Source of the DNA: DATBDE01 sp036270095
Lineage (GTDB): Bacteria > Actinomycetota > Thermoleophilia > Solirubrobacterales > Solirubrobacteraceae
Reading direction: 5' to 3'
Assembly: GCA_036270095.1 (NCBI GenBank)
Contig: DATBDE010000054.1
Coordinates: 6,789-70,788, forward strand
Length of the DNA: 64,000 bases
This document shows, one piece after another, positions 42,484 through 50,178 of this stretch; position 1 is the first letter of the stretch, and each line of letters begins with the position of its first letter. The notes under the pieces are model-generated. The model made no database searches. It saw only the letters and a list, made by a program, of their open reading frames with translations, and was not told the origin of the DNA. The translations under genes were made by a program, and so were the position numbers.

Positions 42484-43344
42484 TTGACGCGGCACTTTCT
42501 CACCGGCGAGGAGCTCAACCGGGACAAGCTGCTGGGCCTGATCGAGCGGGCCCTCGAGCTCAAGGCCGCGCCGCTGTCCTCCGACGTCCTGCTGCGCCGC
42601 TCCGTCGCGCTGATCTTCCAGCGCCCCTCCACGCGCACGCGGCTGTCGTTCGAGGCCGGCGTGGCCGAGCTCGGGGGGCATCCGCTCGTGCTGCGCACCG
42701 ACGACCTCCAGCTGACGCGCGGCGAGTCGGTGCGCGACACCGCGCTGGTCCTCTCGCGGCAGGTCGCGGCGGTGGGGCTGCGCACCGGGCCGCACGCGCT
42801 GATCGAGGAGCTCGCCTCGTGGTCCGAGGTCCCGGTGATCAACATGCTCACGGCCGAGCACCACCCGTGCCAGGCGCTGGCCGACCTGCTCACCCTGCGC
42901 GAGGCCTTCGGCCGGCTCGAGGGGCTCAAGGTCACCTACGTCGGCGACGGCAACAACGTCGCCCGCTCGCTCGTGATCCTCGGGCGCCTGGCCGGCGTCG
43001 AGGTCGTGGTGGCGGCGCCCGACGGCTACGCGCTCGACGGCGACACCGTGACCGATCCGCAGGAGGCGGTCGCCGGGGCCCACGGCGTCTACACCGACGT
43101 GTGGGTCTCGATGGGCGACGAGGAGACGGCGGACGCGCGCCGCAGCGCGCTCGCGCCCTATCGGGTCGACGCCGCGCTGCTCGAGGCCGCGGCGCCCGAC
43201 GCCATCGCGCTGCACTGCCTCCCCGCGCACCCCGGCGAGGAGATCACCGAGGAGGTCCTCTACGGGCCGCGCCAGCGCATCTGGGACCAGGCGGAGAACC
43301 GCCGCCACGCTCAGAAGGCGCTCCTGGAGCTGCTGGTCGCCTAG
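42484..43344 (+). CDS. argF: Ornithine carbamoyltransferase
   Basis: This 286-residue enzyme makes citrulline from ornithine and carbamoyl phosphate in arginine synthesis. Carbamoyl-phosphate site STRTR is at 49-53, followed by LSFEAGVAELGG. HHPCQALADLLT and the ornithine-side HCLPAHPGEEI are intact, as is WVSMGDE. TTG 42484 is the first in-frame start after the divergent gene; it gives a protein about 20 residues shorter than typical, lost mainly at the N-terminus. No other arg gene is near. Confidence 0.93.
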   Translation: MTRHFLTGEELNRDKLLGLIERALELKAAPLSSDVLLRRSVALIFQRPSTRTRLSFEAGVAELGGHPLVLRTDDLQLTRGESVRDTALVLSRQVAAVGLRTGPHALIEELASWSEVPVINMLTAEHHPCQALADLLTLREAFGRLEGLKVTYVGDGNNVARSLVILGRLAGVEVVVAAPDGYALDGDTVTDPQEAVAGAHGVYTDVWVSMGDEETADARRSALAPYRVDAALLEAAAPDAIALHCLPAHPGEEITEEVLYGPRQRIWDQAENRRHAQKALLELLVA

Positions 43345-44330
43345 GCGCAGGGATCGGTCCCCGAGCGCCCGGGCCCGGGGATGTGCTGCACCTTCAGCAT
43401 GCGCTCGAGCGCCACGGGGCGCGCGGTCATGATCCCATCCACGCAGTCGCCGATCAGCGTCTCCCACGTGGCCGGCGTGTCCTCGGCGTTGCCGCTCATC
43501 CACGTCTGCCAGGCGTAGCCATCCTGGTGGGCCTTCTGGACGTTGGGCGCGCTGGTGATCGCCAGCGTCTGGTCGCCGAGCTTGTAGGTGATCGGCATCT
43601 GCATGGCCACCGTCCCGGGCCCGAGCGGCACGTTGCCGAGCAGGTAGGCGGCGGCGCCGTCCACGCCCGGCGCGAGGTCGATGTCCGGGTCGAGCGTGTG
43701 GAACAGGTCCACGGCCTGCTGCTTGAACGAGACCACGATCAGGTCCGGGTGGGTCGTGCCGTTCAGGTCGCGGGCCAGCACGCGCGCGTTGTCGAGGTAC
43801 TCGGAGATTTCCTCCTTCTTCGTGCGGCCCTTGATCTCGACGTTGATCGGCGCCCGCGGAAAGGCCTTGAGCACCTGGTCGAGCGTGGCGACGCGGAAGT
43901 CACCAGCGGTGAAGCCCTTGGGCGGCTTGCGGTCGCCGGTGACGATGCCGCGGAAGCGGTAGGCGCTCTTGCGCTTGTTGTGCGCGTAGGCGTCGTTGCC
44001 GCCCGAGAACCAGTACGCGTTGTCGAGCTTCTTGATCTGCTTCAGCGTGTAGTCCTTGATCAAGCCCTTGCCGTTGGTGGTGCGGTCCACCGACGTGTCG
44101 TGCATGACCACCACGTGGTTGTCCTTGGTCACGCCGACGTCGAGCTCGAGCATGTCGGCGCCCGCGTCCATGGCCTTGTGGAACGCGTACAGGGTGTTGG
44201 ACGGGAACTCGTCCTCGCCGCCCTGGTGCGCGATGTTGAGCACGCGCAGCTTCAGCCACGGGTTGTCCGCCGCGGCGGCGGAGGAGCCCAGCGCGAGCAC
44301 CAGCGCGAATGCGGCAACGAGCGCGGCCAC
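43341..44330 (-). CDS. Secreted glycerophosphodiester phosphodiesterase family protein
   Basis: This 329-residue protein has a hydrophobic leader (AALVAAFALVLALGSSAAA). A GDPD TIM barrel follows: NIAHQGGEDEFPSNTLYAF, MLELDVGVTKDNHVVVMHD, and PINVEIKG at the third metal strand. The usual HRG is HQG and PENT is PSNT, a variant pattern that keeps the first His, the ELD pair and the HD. GTG 44330 is chosen as start; no earlier ATG/GTG/TTG exists in frame before the divergent gene. The n-region then lacks Arg, so the start is uncertain. Confidence 0.75.
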   Translation of the reverse strand: MAALVAAFALVLALGSSAAAADNPWLKLRVLNIAHQGGEDEFPSNTLYAFHKAMDAGADMLELDVGVTKDNHVVVMHDTSVDRTTNGKGLIKDYTLKQIKKLDNAYWFSGGNDAYAHNKRKSAYRFRGIVTGDRKPPKGFTAGDFRVATLDQVLKAFPRAPINVEIKGRTKKEEISEYLDNARVLARDLNGTTHPDLIVVSFKQQAVDLFHTLDPDIDLAPGVDGAAAYLLGNVPLGPGTVAMQMPITYKLGDQTLAITSAPNVQKAHQDGYAWQTWMSGNAEDTPATWETLIGDCVDGIMTARPVALERMLKVQHIPGPGRSGTDPCA

Positions 44331-44379
44331 GCTGCGATAGCGTCCGCGTCGGCCACCGCCAGAAGGGGGAATTGGAGAG

Positions 44380-45201
44380 ATGCCGCAGCCGAAGTCGAGC
44401 AACAGCTCATCTTCCCGCCGGTCGTCGTCTTCCGGCAGGTCCACGTCGTCGCGCAGTTCGTCGTCGCGGTCCACGAGCGCGAGGAAGAGTACGGGGAGCA
44501 GCCGGTCCAGCGCCAAGAAGCCGACGAGCGCGAGCCGCTCGACGGCGAAGAAGACCACTGCCCGCAAGGCGCCCGCCAAGCGCGCGCCGGCCAAGAAGGC
44601 GACCGCCTCACGCGCGCGGTCGAGGTCCACAGCGTCCGCTTCCACCGCCTCGGGTCGCCGGGCTGCCAGCGCGGGCAGCCCGGAGGACGCGATCAAGCGG
44701 CTGGCCGAGGCGCGCGATCTGCTGGAGAAGGCCGTGGTGCTCACCCGCGACCGCATCCAGGAGGCCATGGACGACGCGGTCGAGCGCGGCCGCATGACCC
44801 GCGACGACGCCGAGCAGCTCGTCGCCGACCTGATCAAGAAGGGCCGCAAGCAGACCGACGAGGTGCGCGCCGACCTCGAGCAGCTGCTCGGTCGCGGCCG
44901 CGGGGCCAACCCGCTGGCCGAGGCGGGCAAGACCGTGCGCAAGCGCGCCTCCGCCACCGCCAAGGCCGCCGGCCGCACCCCGGTCGCCGACCGCGCCCGC
45001 CGCGAGGTCGACCGCGCCCGCCGTGCCGCCGGCGTCGGCCCGAACTTCCCCATCCTCGGCTACGAGGACCTCACCGCGGGGCAGGTCACGTCGTCGTTGG
45101 GCGATCTGACTCCGGCCGAGCTGCGCAAGGTGCGCGACTACGAGCGCCGCCACGCGAACCGCAAGTCGGTGCTCAACGCGGTGGAGAAGAAGCTGGCCTA
45201 G
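44380..45201 (+). CDS. Histone-H1-tailed helical protein
   Basis: This 273-residue protein has three parts. Residues 1-95 are a Ser/Arg/Lys/Ala-rich disordered tail with KKTTARKAPAKRAPAKK, like histone H1. Residues 100-180 are a charged coiled-coil (DAIKRLAEARDLLEKAVVL, then GRMTRDDAEQLVADLIKKG) resembling phasin-like helices. The C-terminal 50 residues form a compact helical motif (PILGYEDLTAGQVTSSLGDL to YERRHANRKSVL) seen in many actinobacterial proteins. DNA binding through the tail is likely. A GGAGAG site precedes ATG 44380. Confidence 0.8.
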   Translation: MPQPKSSNSSSSRRSSSSGRSTSSRSSSSRSTSARKSTGSSRSSAKKPTSASRSTAKKTTARKAPAKRAPAKKATASRARSRSTASASTASGRRAASAGSPEDAIKRLAEARDLLEKAVVLTRDRIQEAMDDAVERGRMTRDDAEQLVADLIKKGRKQTDEVRADLEQLLGRGRGANPLAEAGKTVRKRASATAKAAGRTPVADRARREVDRARRAAGVGPNFPILGYEDLTAGQVTSSLGDLTPAELRKVRDYERRHANRKSVLNAVEKKLA

Positions 45202-45303
45202 CCGCGCCGTGACAGCGGGCGCGCGCGGGCTTTGTGGAAAAAGTCCTGTGCCCGCCTTCCGGAAATGAGAGTGTTTGCCTCCAAGCTCTCAGGAGGAGTC
45301 GCA

Positions 45304-45930
45304 GTGCTCAACGCTCATCTGCCCGGGCGACGGCTGGCAGCGGTCGCCGTGGCCGCCGTGGCGGGGTCCGCGGCGTTCGGCGTCGCCGACGCCGGCGCCA
45401 CGGACCCGAACGCCACCGACAACACCAATGCGGGCTGCAGGTACATCGCCCGGCCTGCCCGCTCGATCCCGGCCAGCCTCCGCCGGGCGGCAATGATGTG
45501 CGCGCTCAACCGCGCGCGCAAGGCCAACAGCGTGGCCGCACTTCGCTTGAGCCTCCCGCTCAGCCGCGCCGCCAGCACCCATGCCACGCGGTCGGTGGCG
45601 CTGAAATGGTGGGACCGCGGCAACCCGCTCGTCAGCCACGTCAACCCGCAGACCGGCACCGTCGCGCTCCAGCGCGACGTCGCTGCGAAGTACTGCCTTG
45701 GAGGTCAGCCGACGGTCAGCGAGCTCACCTACTCGGGCGGCGGCGGCACCGCAGGGTCGCCGAGCGCCGCCGCCAACTTCTGGCTGAACGATCCGGCGCA
45801 GCGCCTCGCGCTGCTCCACACGCCGGGCCTGGACGCCGGCCCGGGGATAGCCCCGGGCTCGGCCTACAACCCCGCCGACCCGGAGCCGGCAGGCACCTAC
45901 GTCGTCGACCTCGGGCGGTGCACGCGCTGA
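45304..45930 (+). CDS. Secreted CAP/SCP-like domain protein
   Basis: This 208-residue exported protein has a signal peptide to about residue 32 (AAVAGSAAFGVADAGA). The mature part opens with two Cys and helical SLRRAAMMCALNRARKANSVAALRLSLPLSRAASTHA, a pattern of bacterial CAP domains, followed by PLVSHVNPQTG and strands to the end. GTG 45304 is chosen because AGGAGG lies 8 bases upstream; earlier in-frame codons would add a segment without purpose. Extracellular role unknown. Confidence 0.75.
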   Translation: MLNAHLPGRRLAAVAVAAVAGSAAFGVADAGATDPNATDNTNAGCRYIARPARSIPASLRRAAMMCALNRARKANSVAALRLSLPLSRAASTHATRSVALKWWDRGNPLVSHVNPQTGTVALQRDVAAKYCLGGQPTVSELTYSGGGGTAGSPSAAANFWLNDPAQRLALLHTPGLDAGPGIAPGSAYNPADPEPAGTYVVDLGRCTR

Positions 45931-45971
45931 TGCGACGCCTCGCGATCACCGCAGTCGCCGCCCTCGCCTGA
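45930..45971 (+). CDS. 13-codon open frame resembling a signal-peptide start
   Basis: ATG 45930 overlaps the preceding TGA as TGATG and encodes MRRLAITAVAALA before TGA (45969-45971). The sequence looks like the positively charged start of a signal peptide cut short. It may be a remnant of a lost secreted gene or a chance frame; 19 bases then separate it from the methyltransferase start. Confidence 0.3.
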   Translation: MRRLAITAVAALA

Positions 45972-45990
45972 CGCCTACCCTGGGCGGGCG

Positions 45991-47352
45991 ATGACCTCGC
46001 CCGCCCAACAGCCCGCCCGCACCCGCCCGCGCCCCGGCGACGAGCTCGAGCTCACCGTCGACGCCCTCGCGTTCGGGGGCGACGGGATCGCGCGCGCCGA
46101 CGGCTACGTCGTCTTCGTCGCGGGCGCGATCCCTGGCGACCGCGTGCGGGCGCGCGTGTTCAAGGCCAAGCGCGCCTACGGCCACGCCCGCGTGGTCGAG
46201 CTGCTCGAGCCCTCGCCCGAGCGCATCCTGCCTGCCGCCGACCATCCGGGCGCGCCCTGGCAGGTGCTGCCCTACGAGCGCCAGCTCGCGGTCAAGGCCG
46301 AGCAGGTCGAGGACGCGCTGCGCCGCATCGGCCGTCTCGACGGGTTCACGCTGGAGCCGATCGTGCCGGCGGTACAGGAGTGGCGCTACCGCAACAAGCT
46401 CGAGTACTCGTTTGGCGCCGGCCTCGACGGGGGCCTGGTCTGCGGGTTCCACGCCCCCGGCCGGTGGGACGAGATCGTGGCGCTCGACGACTGCCTGCTC
46501 GCCTCCGAGCGTGGCAACGCGGCGCGCGAGCAGGTGCTGGCGTGGGCGCGGGCCGAAGGCCTGCGCGCGCACGACCGCCGCAGCGGCGAGGGCACGCTGC
46601 GCAACCTCGTGGTGCGCGAGGGCCGGCGCACGGGCGAGGTCCAGGTTCGGCTCGTGGTTGCGCCGGGGGCCCTCCCGACGCCGTCGCTGACCGCCGCCGT
46701 GGCCGCCGACTCGCTGCTGGTCACCACGACCGACGCGCTGGGGGAGACCACCGCCCTCGGCGAGACCGAGCTGCTGGCCGGCAGCGACGCGATCGAGGAA
46801 GAGCTCGCCGACCTGCGCTTCCGCATCTCGCCGCTGGCGTTCTTCCAGACCAATACCGAGATGGCCGAGCGCCTGTACGGGGTCGCCGCCGAGCTGGCCG
46901 ACCTGCGCGGACCCGAGCGGCTCTTCGACCTCTACAGCGGCTCGGGCACGATCGGGCTCGTGCTCAGCGCGCGCGTCGCCCAGGTCTACGGCGTCGAGCT
47001 GGTGGAGGAGTCGGTGGCCGATGCAATCACCAACGCGCGCCTGAACGGCATCGACAACGCGCGCTTCTACGCGGGCGACGTGCGCCTCGCCCTGCGTGAG
47101 CTCGTCGAGCAGGCGGGCCGCCCCGACGTCGTGGTGGTCGATCCACCGCGCGCCGGCCTGAGCAAGAAGGCCGTCCGCCGGGTCATCGAGGCGGCGCCGC
47201 GCAAGATCGTCTACGTCTCCTGCAACCCGACCACGCTGGCGCCCAACGCGGCCCAGCTCGCCGAGGCCGGGTACGCCCTGCGCCGCGTGCGGCCGGTGGA
47301 CATGTTCCCCCAGACGCCGCACATCGAGTGCGTGGCCGTGCTCGACCGCTGA
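45991..47352 (+). CDS. RlmD/TrmA-family RNA (uracil-5-)-methyltransferase
   Basis: This 453-residue SAM-dependent methyltransferase has an N-terminal TRAM domain (17-75: LTVDALAFGGDGIARADGYVVFV), a central domain and a C-terminal Rossmann domain. The latter has LAFFQTNTEMAERLY, DLYSGSGTIGL, VVVDPPRAGLS and VSCNPTTLAPNA carrying the nucleophile Cys. The iron-sulfur cysteines of E. coli RlmD are replaced (DHPGAPWQVLPYERQL), as in many actinobacterial members. Site specificity (23S rRNA or tRNA) is open. Confidence 0.9.
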   Translation: MTSPAQQPARTRPRPGDELELTVDALAFGGDGIARADGYVVFVAGAIPGDRVRARVFKAKRAYGHARVVELLEPSPERILPAADHPGAPWQVLPYERQLAVKAEQVEDALRRIGRLDGFTLEPIVPAVQEWRYRNKLEYSFGAGLDGGLVCGFHAPGRWDEIVALDDCLLASERGNAAREQVLAWARAEGLRAHDRRSGEGTLRNLVVREGRRTGEVQVRLVVAPGALPTPSLTAAVAADSLLVTTTDALGETTALGETELLAGSDAIEEELADLRFRISPLAFFQTNTEMAERLYGVAAELADLRGPERLFDLYSGSGTIGLVLSARVAQVYGVELVEESVADAITNARLNGIDNARFYAGDVRLALRELVEQAGRPDVVVVDPPRAGLSKKAVRRVIEAAPRKIVYVSCNPTTLAPNAAQLAEAGYALRRVRPVDMFPQTPHIECVAVLDR

Positions 47353-47356
47353 GCGG

Positions 47357-47611
47357 CTAGGCGGCCCAGGGCCCCGAGCCGCCGAAGCGCTCAGGGGCGA
47401 TCCGCACGACCACGCCGGGGGGCGGATCGTCCATGGGCGGGAACGTCACGTCCGGGCCCAGGTAGGTGCGGGCCAGGCGCTGCAGGAGCTCGGCCCCGCC
47501 GCCCTCGGTGATGCGCGCCGTGCCGTGCACGACGAGGTAGTCGCGCAAGCCGAGCTGGTTGTGCGCGTCACCCTCGAGCACGACCCGCGCGCCGTTGGGA
47601 ATCGCGGCCAC
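47357..47611 (-). CDS. N-terminally truncated PPOX/F420-flavin-reductase-like protein
   Basis: This 84-residue protein matches the C-terminal two-thirds of the split-barrel PPOX family (about 130-140 residues in full): ARVVLEGDAHNQLGLRDYLVVHGTARIT, AELLQRLARTYLG, VVVRIAPERFGG. The N-terminal strands that carry part of the flavin/F420 site are absent. GTG 47611 starts one base after the hydrolase TAG. In-frame sequence further upstream is out-of-frame reading of the hydrolase, so no longer form is supported. It may be a remnant. Confidence 0.6.
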   Translation of the reverse strand: MAAIPNGARVVLEGDAHNQLGLRDYLVVHGTARITEGGGAELLQRLARTYLGPDVTFPPMDDPPPGVVVRIAPERFGGSGPWAA

Positions 47612-47612
47612 G

Positions 47613-48353
47613 CTAGGCGGCCCGCGCCAGGCCGCCGGGCGACCCGACCGCGCGCAGGCCCGCGGCGATGGCCTCGTACGTGCCGGCGTGGGCGGCCATG
47701 CCGCAGTGGCTGGCCTCGACCTCGACGTTGTCGGCGCCGTGGTCCAGGCAGGCGTGCCAGTCCACGATGCCGTCGCGGCGCGAGTAGACCGAGACGTAGG
47801 GGATGTCGGCCGGCCACTCGGCGGCCAGGCCGTCGCGGAAGGCGACGCAGCACGCACCGTCCAGGCAGCGCCGGGTGAAGACGCGCGGGATGCCGAGCGC
47901 GCCGAGCACGCTGACCGCGCGCACGCTGAGCAGGGTCAGCGGCCCGACCGCGAGCGGGTCCAGCGTCGGCGAGCCGAGCGTGATCAGTCCGGCGACCAGC
48001 TCGGGCCGCCGGGCGGCCAGCGCGCGGGCCAGGCTGCCGCCGCGGCTCTGGCCGACCACCACCGCCGGGCCGCGCCGGTCGGCCAGGTCCTCCAGGCGTC
48101 TCTCCAGCCCGGTGAGGATCTGGCCCGCGCAGTCCACGTTGAGCGCCAGGCCAGCCGACAGCGTCCGGTAGCCGGCGCGGCGCAGCCACGCGGTCATGAG
48201 GCCGAGGGTGCGGTCCCCGGCCATGAACCCCGGCACGAGCAGCACGGCACGACCGCCGCCCTCGACGCCGGGGTCGCGCCAGACGTCGCTGCGCAACAGG
48301 TGCGCGGCCTCGAGTCCGGCGAAGCCCTCGTTCCAGACCGGGGTCATCGGCAT
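47613..48353 (-). CDS. Alpha/beta-hydrolase (esterase/lipase-like)
   Basis: This 246-residue hydrolase has the oxyanion region LLVPGFMAGDR, nucleophile Ser in VVGQSRGGSLA, acid Asp in VYSRRDGIVDW and His in ASHCGMAAH. The fold core is complete. It resembles actinobacterial triacylglycerol-lipase-like proteins that lack a signal peptide. It is followed by one base and then the PPOX-like fragment, and is divergent from the quinone-oxidoreductase-like gene. Confidence 0.82.
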   Translation of the reverse strand: MPMTPVWNEGFAGLEAAHLLRSDVWRDPGVEGGGRAVLLVPGFMAGDRTLGLMTAWLRRAGYRTLSAGLALNVDCAGQILTGLERRLEDLADRRGPAVVVGQSRGGSLARALAARRPELVAGLITLGSPTLDPLAVGPLTLLSVRAVSVLGALGIPRVFTRRCLDGACCVAFRDGLAAEWPADIPYVSVYSRRDGIVDWHACLDHGADNVEVEASHCGMAAHAGTYEAIAAGLRAVGSPGGLARAA

Positions 48354-48399
48354 GGCCGTGGCTCACCCTACCGGGACGCCCCCATAGACTGCCCGGCCC

Positions 48400-49341
48400 A
48401 TGCGCGCCGCCACCATCCGGGACGGCAGGATTGTTATCGCGGAGCACCCCGACCCGGAGCCCGGGCCGTGGGAGGTGCTCGTCCGCATCCGCGCGGCCGC
48501 CCTCAACGGCGCCGACCTGATGCAGCTGCAGGGCGGCTACCCGCCGCCGCACGGCTGGCCCGAGAACATTCCGGGCATGGACCTGGCCGGCGAGGTGGCC
48601 GCTCGCGGCCGGTTCGCCGAGCGCTTCGGCGTGGGCGAGCGGGTGATGGGGATCGTGGGCGGCGGGGCACAGGCCGAGCTCGCCGTCGTACACGAGCGCG
48701 AGCTCATGCCCGTCCCCCAGGCCCTGGACTGGGCCGCCGCGGGCGGCTTCCCCGAGGTTTTCACCACCGCCGAGGACGCGCTGTTCACCCAGGCCGGGCT
48801 GCGCCCCGGCGAGCGGCTGCTCGTCCACGGCGCCGCCGGCGGCGTCGGCACCGCCGCCGTCCAGCTCGGCCGCACCGCCGGCGCGCGCGTCGTCGCCACC
48901 GTGCGCAACGAGGACTGCCGCGAGCGCGTCGCCGCGCTCGGCGCCAAGGTCGTGGCCCCCGACGCCTACGTCGACGAGGGCCCATTCGACGTCGTCCTCG
49001 AGCTCGTCGGTGCGCCCAACTTCTCCAACAACGTCAAGGCGCTGGCCACCGGTGGGCGCATCGCGATCATCGGCGTCGGCGCCGGCTTCAAGGCCGAGCT
49101 CAACCTGCTCGCGCTCATGGGCAAGCGCGGACGGATCCACGGCTCCACGCTGCGCCCGCGGCCGATGGAGGAGAAGGCGCTGGCCGCCCGCCGCGTCGAA
49201 CGCCGCGTGCTCCCCCTCGTCCAGCGCGGTGAGATCGAGGTGCCGGTCGCGGAGACCTTCCCGCTCGACCGCGCGGCCGAGGCCTACGAGCGCTTCGCCG
49301 CCGGCGGGAAGGTGGGCAAGATCGTGCTGCTCGTCGACTAG
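48400..49341 (+). CDS. NADPH:quinone reductase-like zinc-free alcohol-dehydrogenase-family enzyme
   Basis: This 313-residue MDR-family enzyme has ALNGADLMQLQGGYPPP, GMDLAGEVAARG, a Rossmann domain with LLVHGAAGGVGTAAVQLGRTAG, and MGKRGRIHGSTLRPRP, all typical of quinone-oxidoreductase (QOR/PIG3) members. The catalytic-zinc Cys/His set is absent. ATG 48400 is the normal start. It precedes a 58-residue zinc-ribbon protein by 10 bases. Confidence 0.9.
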   Translation: MRAATIRDGRIVIAEHPDPEPGPWEVLVRIRAAALNGADLMQLQGGYPPPHGWPENIPGMDLAGEVAARGRFAERFGVGERVMGIVGGGAQAELAVVHERELMPVPQALDWAAAGGFPEVFTTAEDALFTQAGLRPGERLLVHGAAGGVGTAAVQLGRTAGARVVATVRNEDCRERVAALGAKVVAPDAYVDEGPFDVVLELVGAPNFSNNVKALATGGRIAIIGVGAGFKAELNLLALMGKRGRIHGSTLRPRPMEEKALAARRVERRVLPLVQRGEIEVPVAETFPLDRAAEAYERFAAGGKVGKIVLLVD

Positions 49342-49351
49342 GCTTCTGAAT

Positions 49352-49528
49352 GTGGACCTGGAAGAGCGATCGCTCGAGACCGTGGGCGACCGGTGCGAGG
49401 AGTGCGGCGCCAAGCTCACCCCCGACGAGCAGCGCGCGGTGCTCGAGACCGGCGGCCCCGCCCTGTGCAAGATCCACGCGGCGGAGGTCCTGCCCGACCC
49501 GGGCGAGGCCGACCGGCCCGAGGCCTAG
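49352..49528 (+). CDS. Small zinc-ribbon-like protein
   Basis: This 58-residue protein has CEEC (15-18) and CKIH (41-44), spaced to bind one zinc. Between them is ECGAKLTPDEQRAVLETGG and after them an acidic tail. GTG 49352 starts 10 bases after the quinone-reductase stop, so it is probably co-transcribed. Its TAG shares CTAG with the convergent UDG-like gene. Family not recognised; a protein- or nucleic-acid-binding role is usual for such ribbons. Confidence 0.6.
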   Translation: MDLEERSLETVGDRCEECGAKLTPDEQRAVLETGGPALCKIHAAEVLPDPGEADRPEA

Positions 49529-50178
49529 TAGGGCGGCAGCGCCTCGTACCAGTCGCCAAGGGCGCGGAACGCGTTCCAGAAGCCGCGCTTGGCCGCCTCG
49601 TCGTCCAGCGCCTCGTCGATGTTGGGCACGTAGAGCGCCTCCATCGAGGGCGTGAACCGCTGCACCACGCCCGGCTCCGGGGTGAGCGGCTGCGCGAGCG
49701 GGATGTCGAGGTCGTTGAGCACGGCCAGCGCCTCGTCGCCCATGACCACCACGATCTTCGGCTGCACGATGGCCAGCTCCTCGACCAGGCGCGCGACGCA
49801 GGCCGGGTCGGCGAGCGCCGGGTCGGAGACCGGGCACTTCGCGCACAGCGTCCCGTACACCGCCAATGGATCGATGGACAGTCGCTTGAACGACTTCATC
49901 AGCGCCGTGCCGGCGCGGCCGTAGAACGCCACGCCCTCCTCGACCTCCGCCGGGCGCGGGGCGTGCTTGAGCAGGAACACGTCGGCCTGCGGGTGCCCGG
50001 AACCGAGCACCGGCATCAGGTTGCCGCGCGGGCAGTGTTCGCAGTCCTGGAGCTCGCGGGTCAGCGTGTTGAGTTCGCGGATGGCGCGCTCGAGGTACTT
50101 CTCGCGGATCTCGTCGTCGGTTGCCGGCACAGCGAAGCCTGGTTTCAACCCGTGCGGCGGCTGTTCCTGCGGGTGCAT
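49525..50178 (-). CDS. UDG-superfamily-like protein with altered catalytic motifs
   Basis: This 217-residue protein resembles iron-sulfur uracil-DNA glycosylases of family 4/5. Cluster cysteines at 46/49 (DCEHCPRGNLMPVLGSGHP) and 112/115/127 (LCAKCP, PACVARL) are present, with FYGRAGTALMKSF in place of the PFVGxAG loop and IVVVMGDEALAVL. The GEAPG active-site motif is replaced by KHAPRPAEVEEG, and the final HPS-type motif reads TPSMEALYVPN. It is therefore either inactive or has different chemistry. It is coupled (TGATG) to the GT4-PHP gene. Confidence 0.65.
   Translation of the reverse strand: MHPQEQPPHGLKPGFAVPATDDEIREKYLERAIRELNTLTRELQDCEHCPRGNLMPVLGSGHPQADVFLLKHAPRPAEVEEGVAFYGRAGTALMKSFKRLSIDPLAVYGTLCAKCPVSDPALADPACVARLVEELAIVQPKIVVVMGDEALAVLNDLDIPLAQPLTPEPGVVQRFTPSMEALYVPNIDEALDDEAAKRGFWNAFRALGDWYEALPPY

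Noticed and set aside
39015..42935. A 1306-codon open frame on the minus strand
   Set aside because: It crosses thiS, thiG, a VOC gene, AraC and argF in the wrong frame or strand and has shadow composition.
45202..45303. A rho-independent terminator after the histone-like gene
   Set aside because: The GCGGGC copies are direct, not inverted, and the only distant GCCCGC would need a long loop; no T tract follows.
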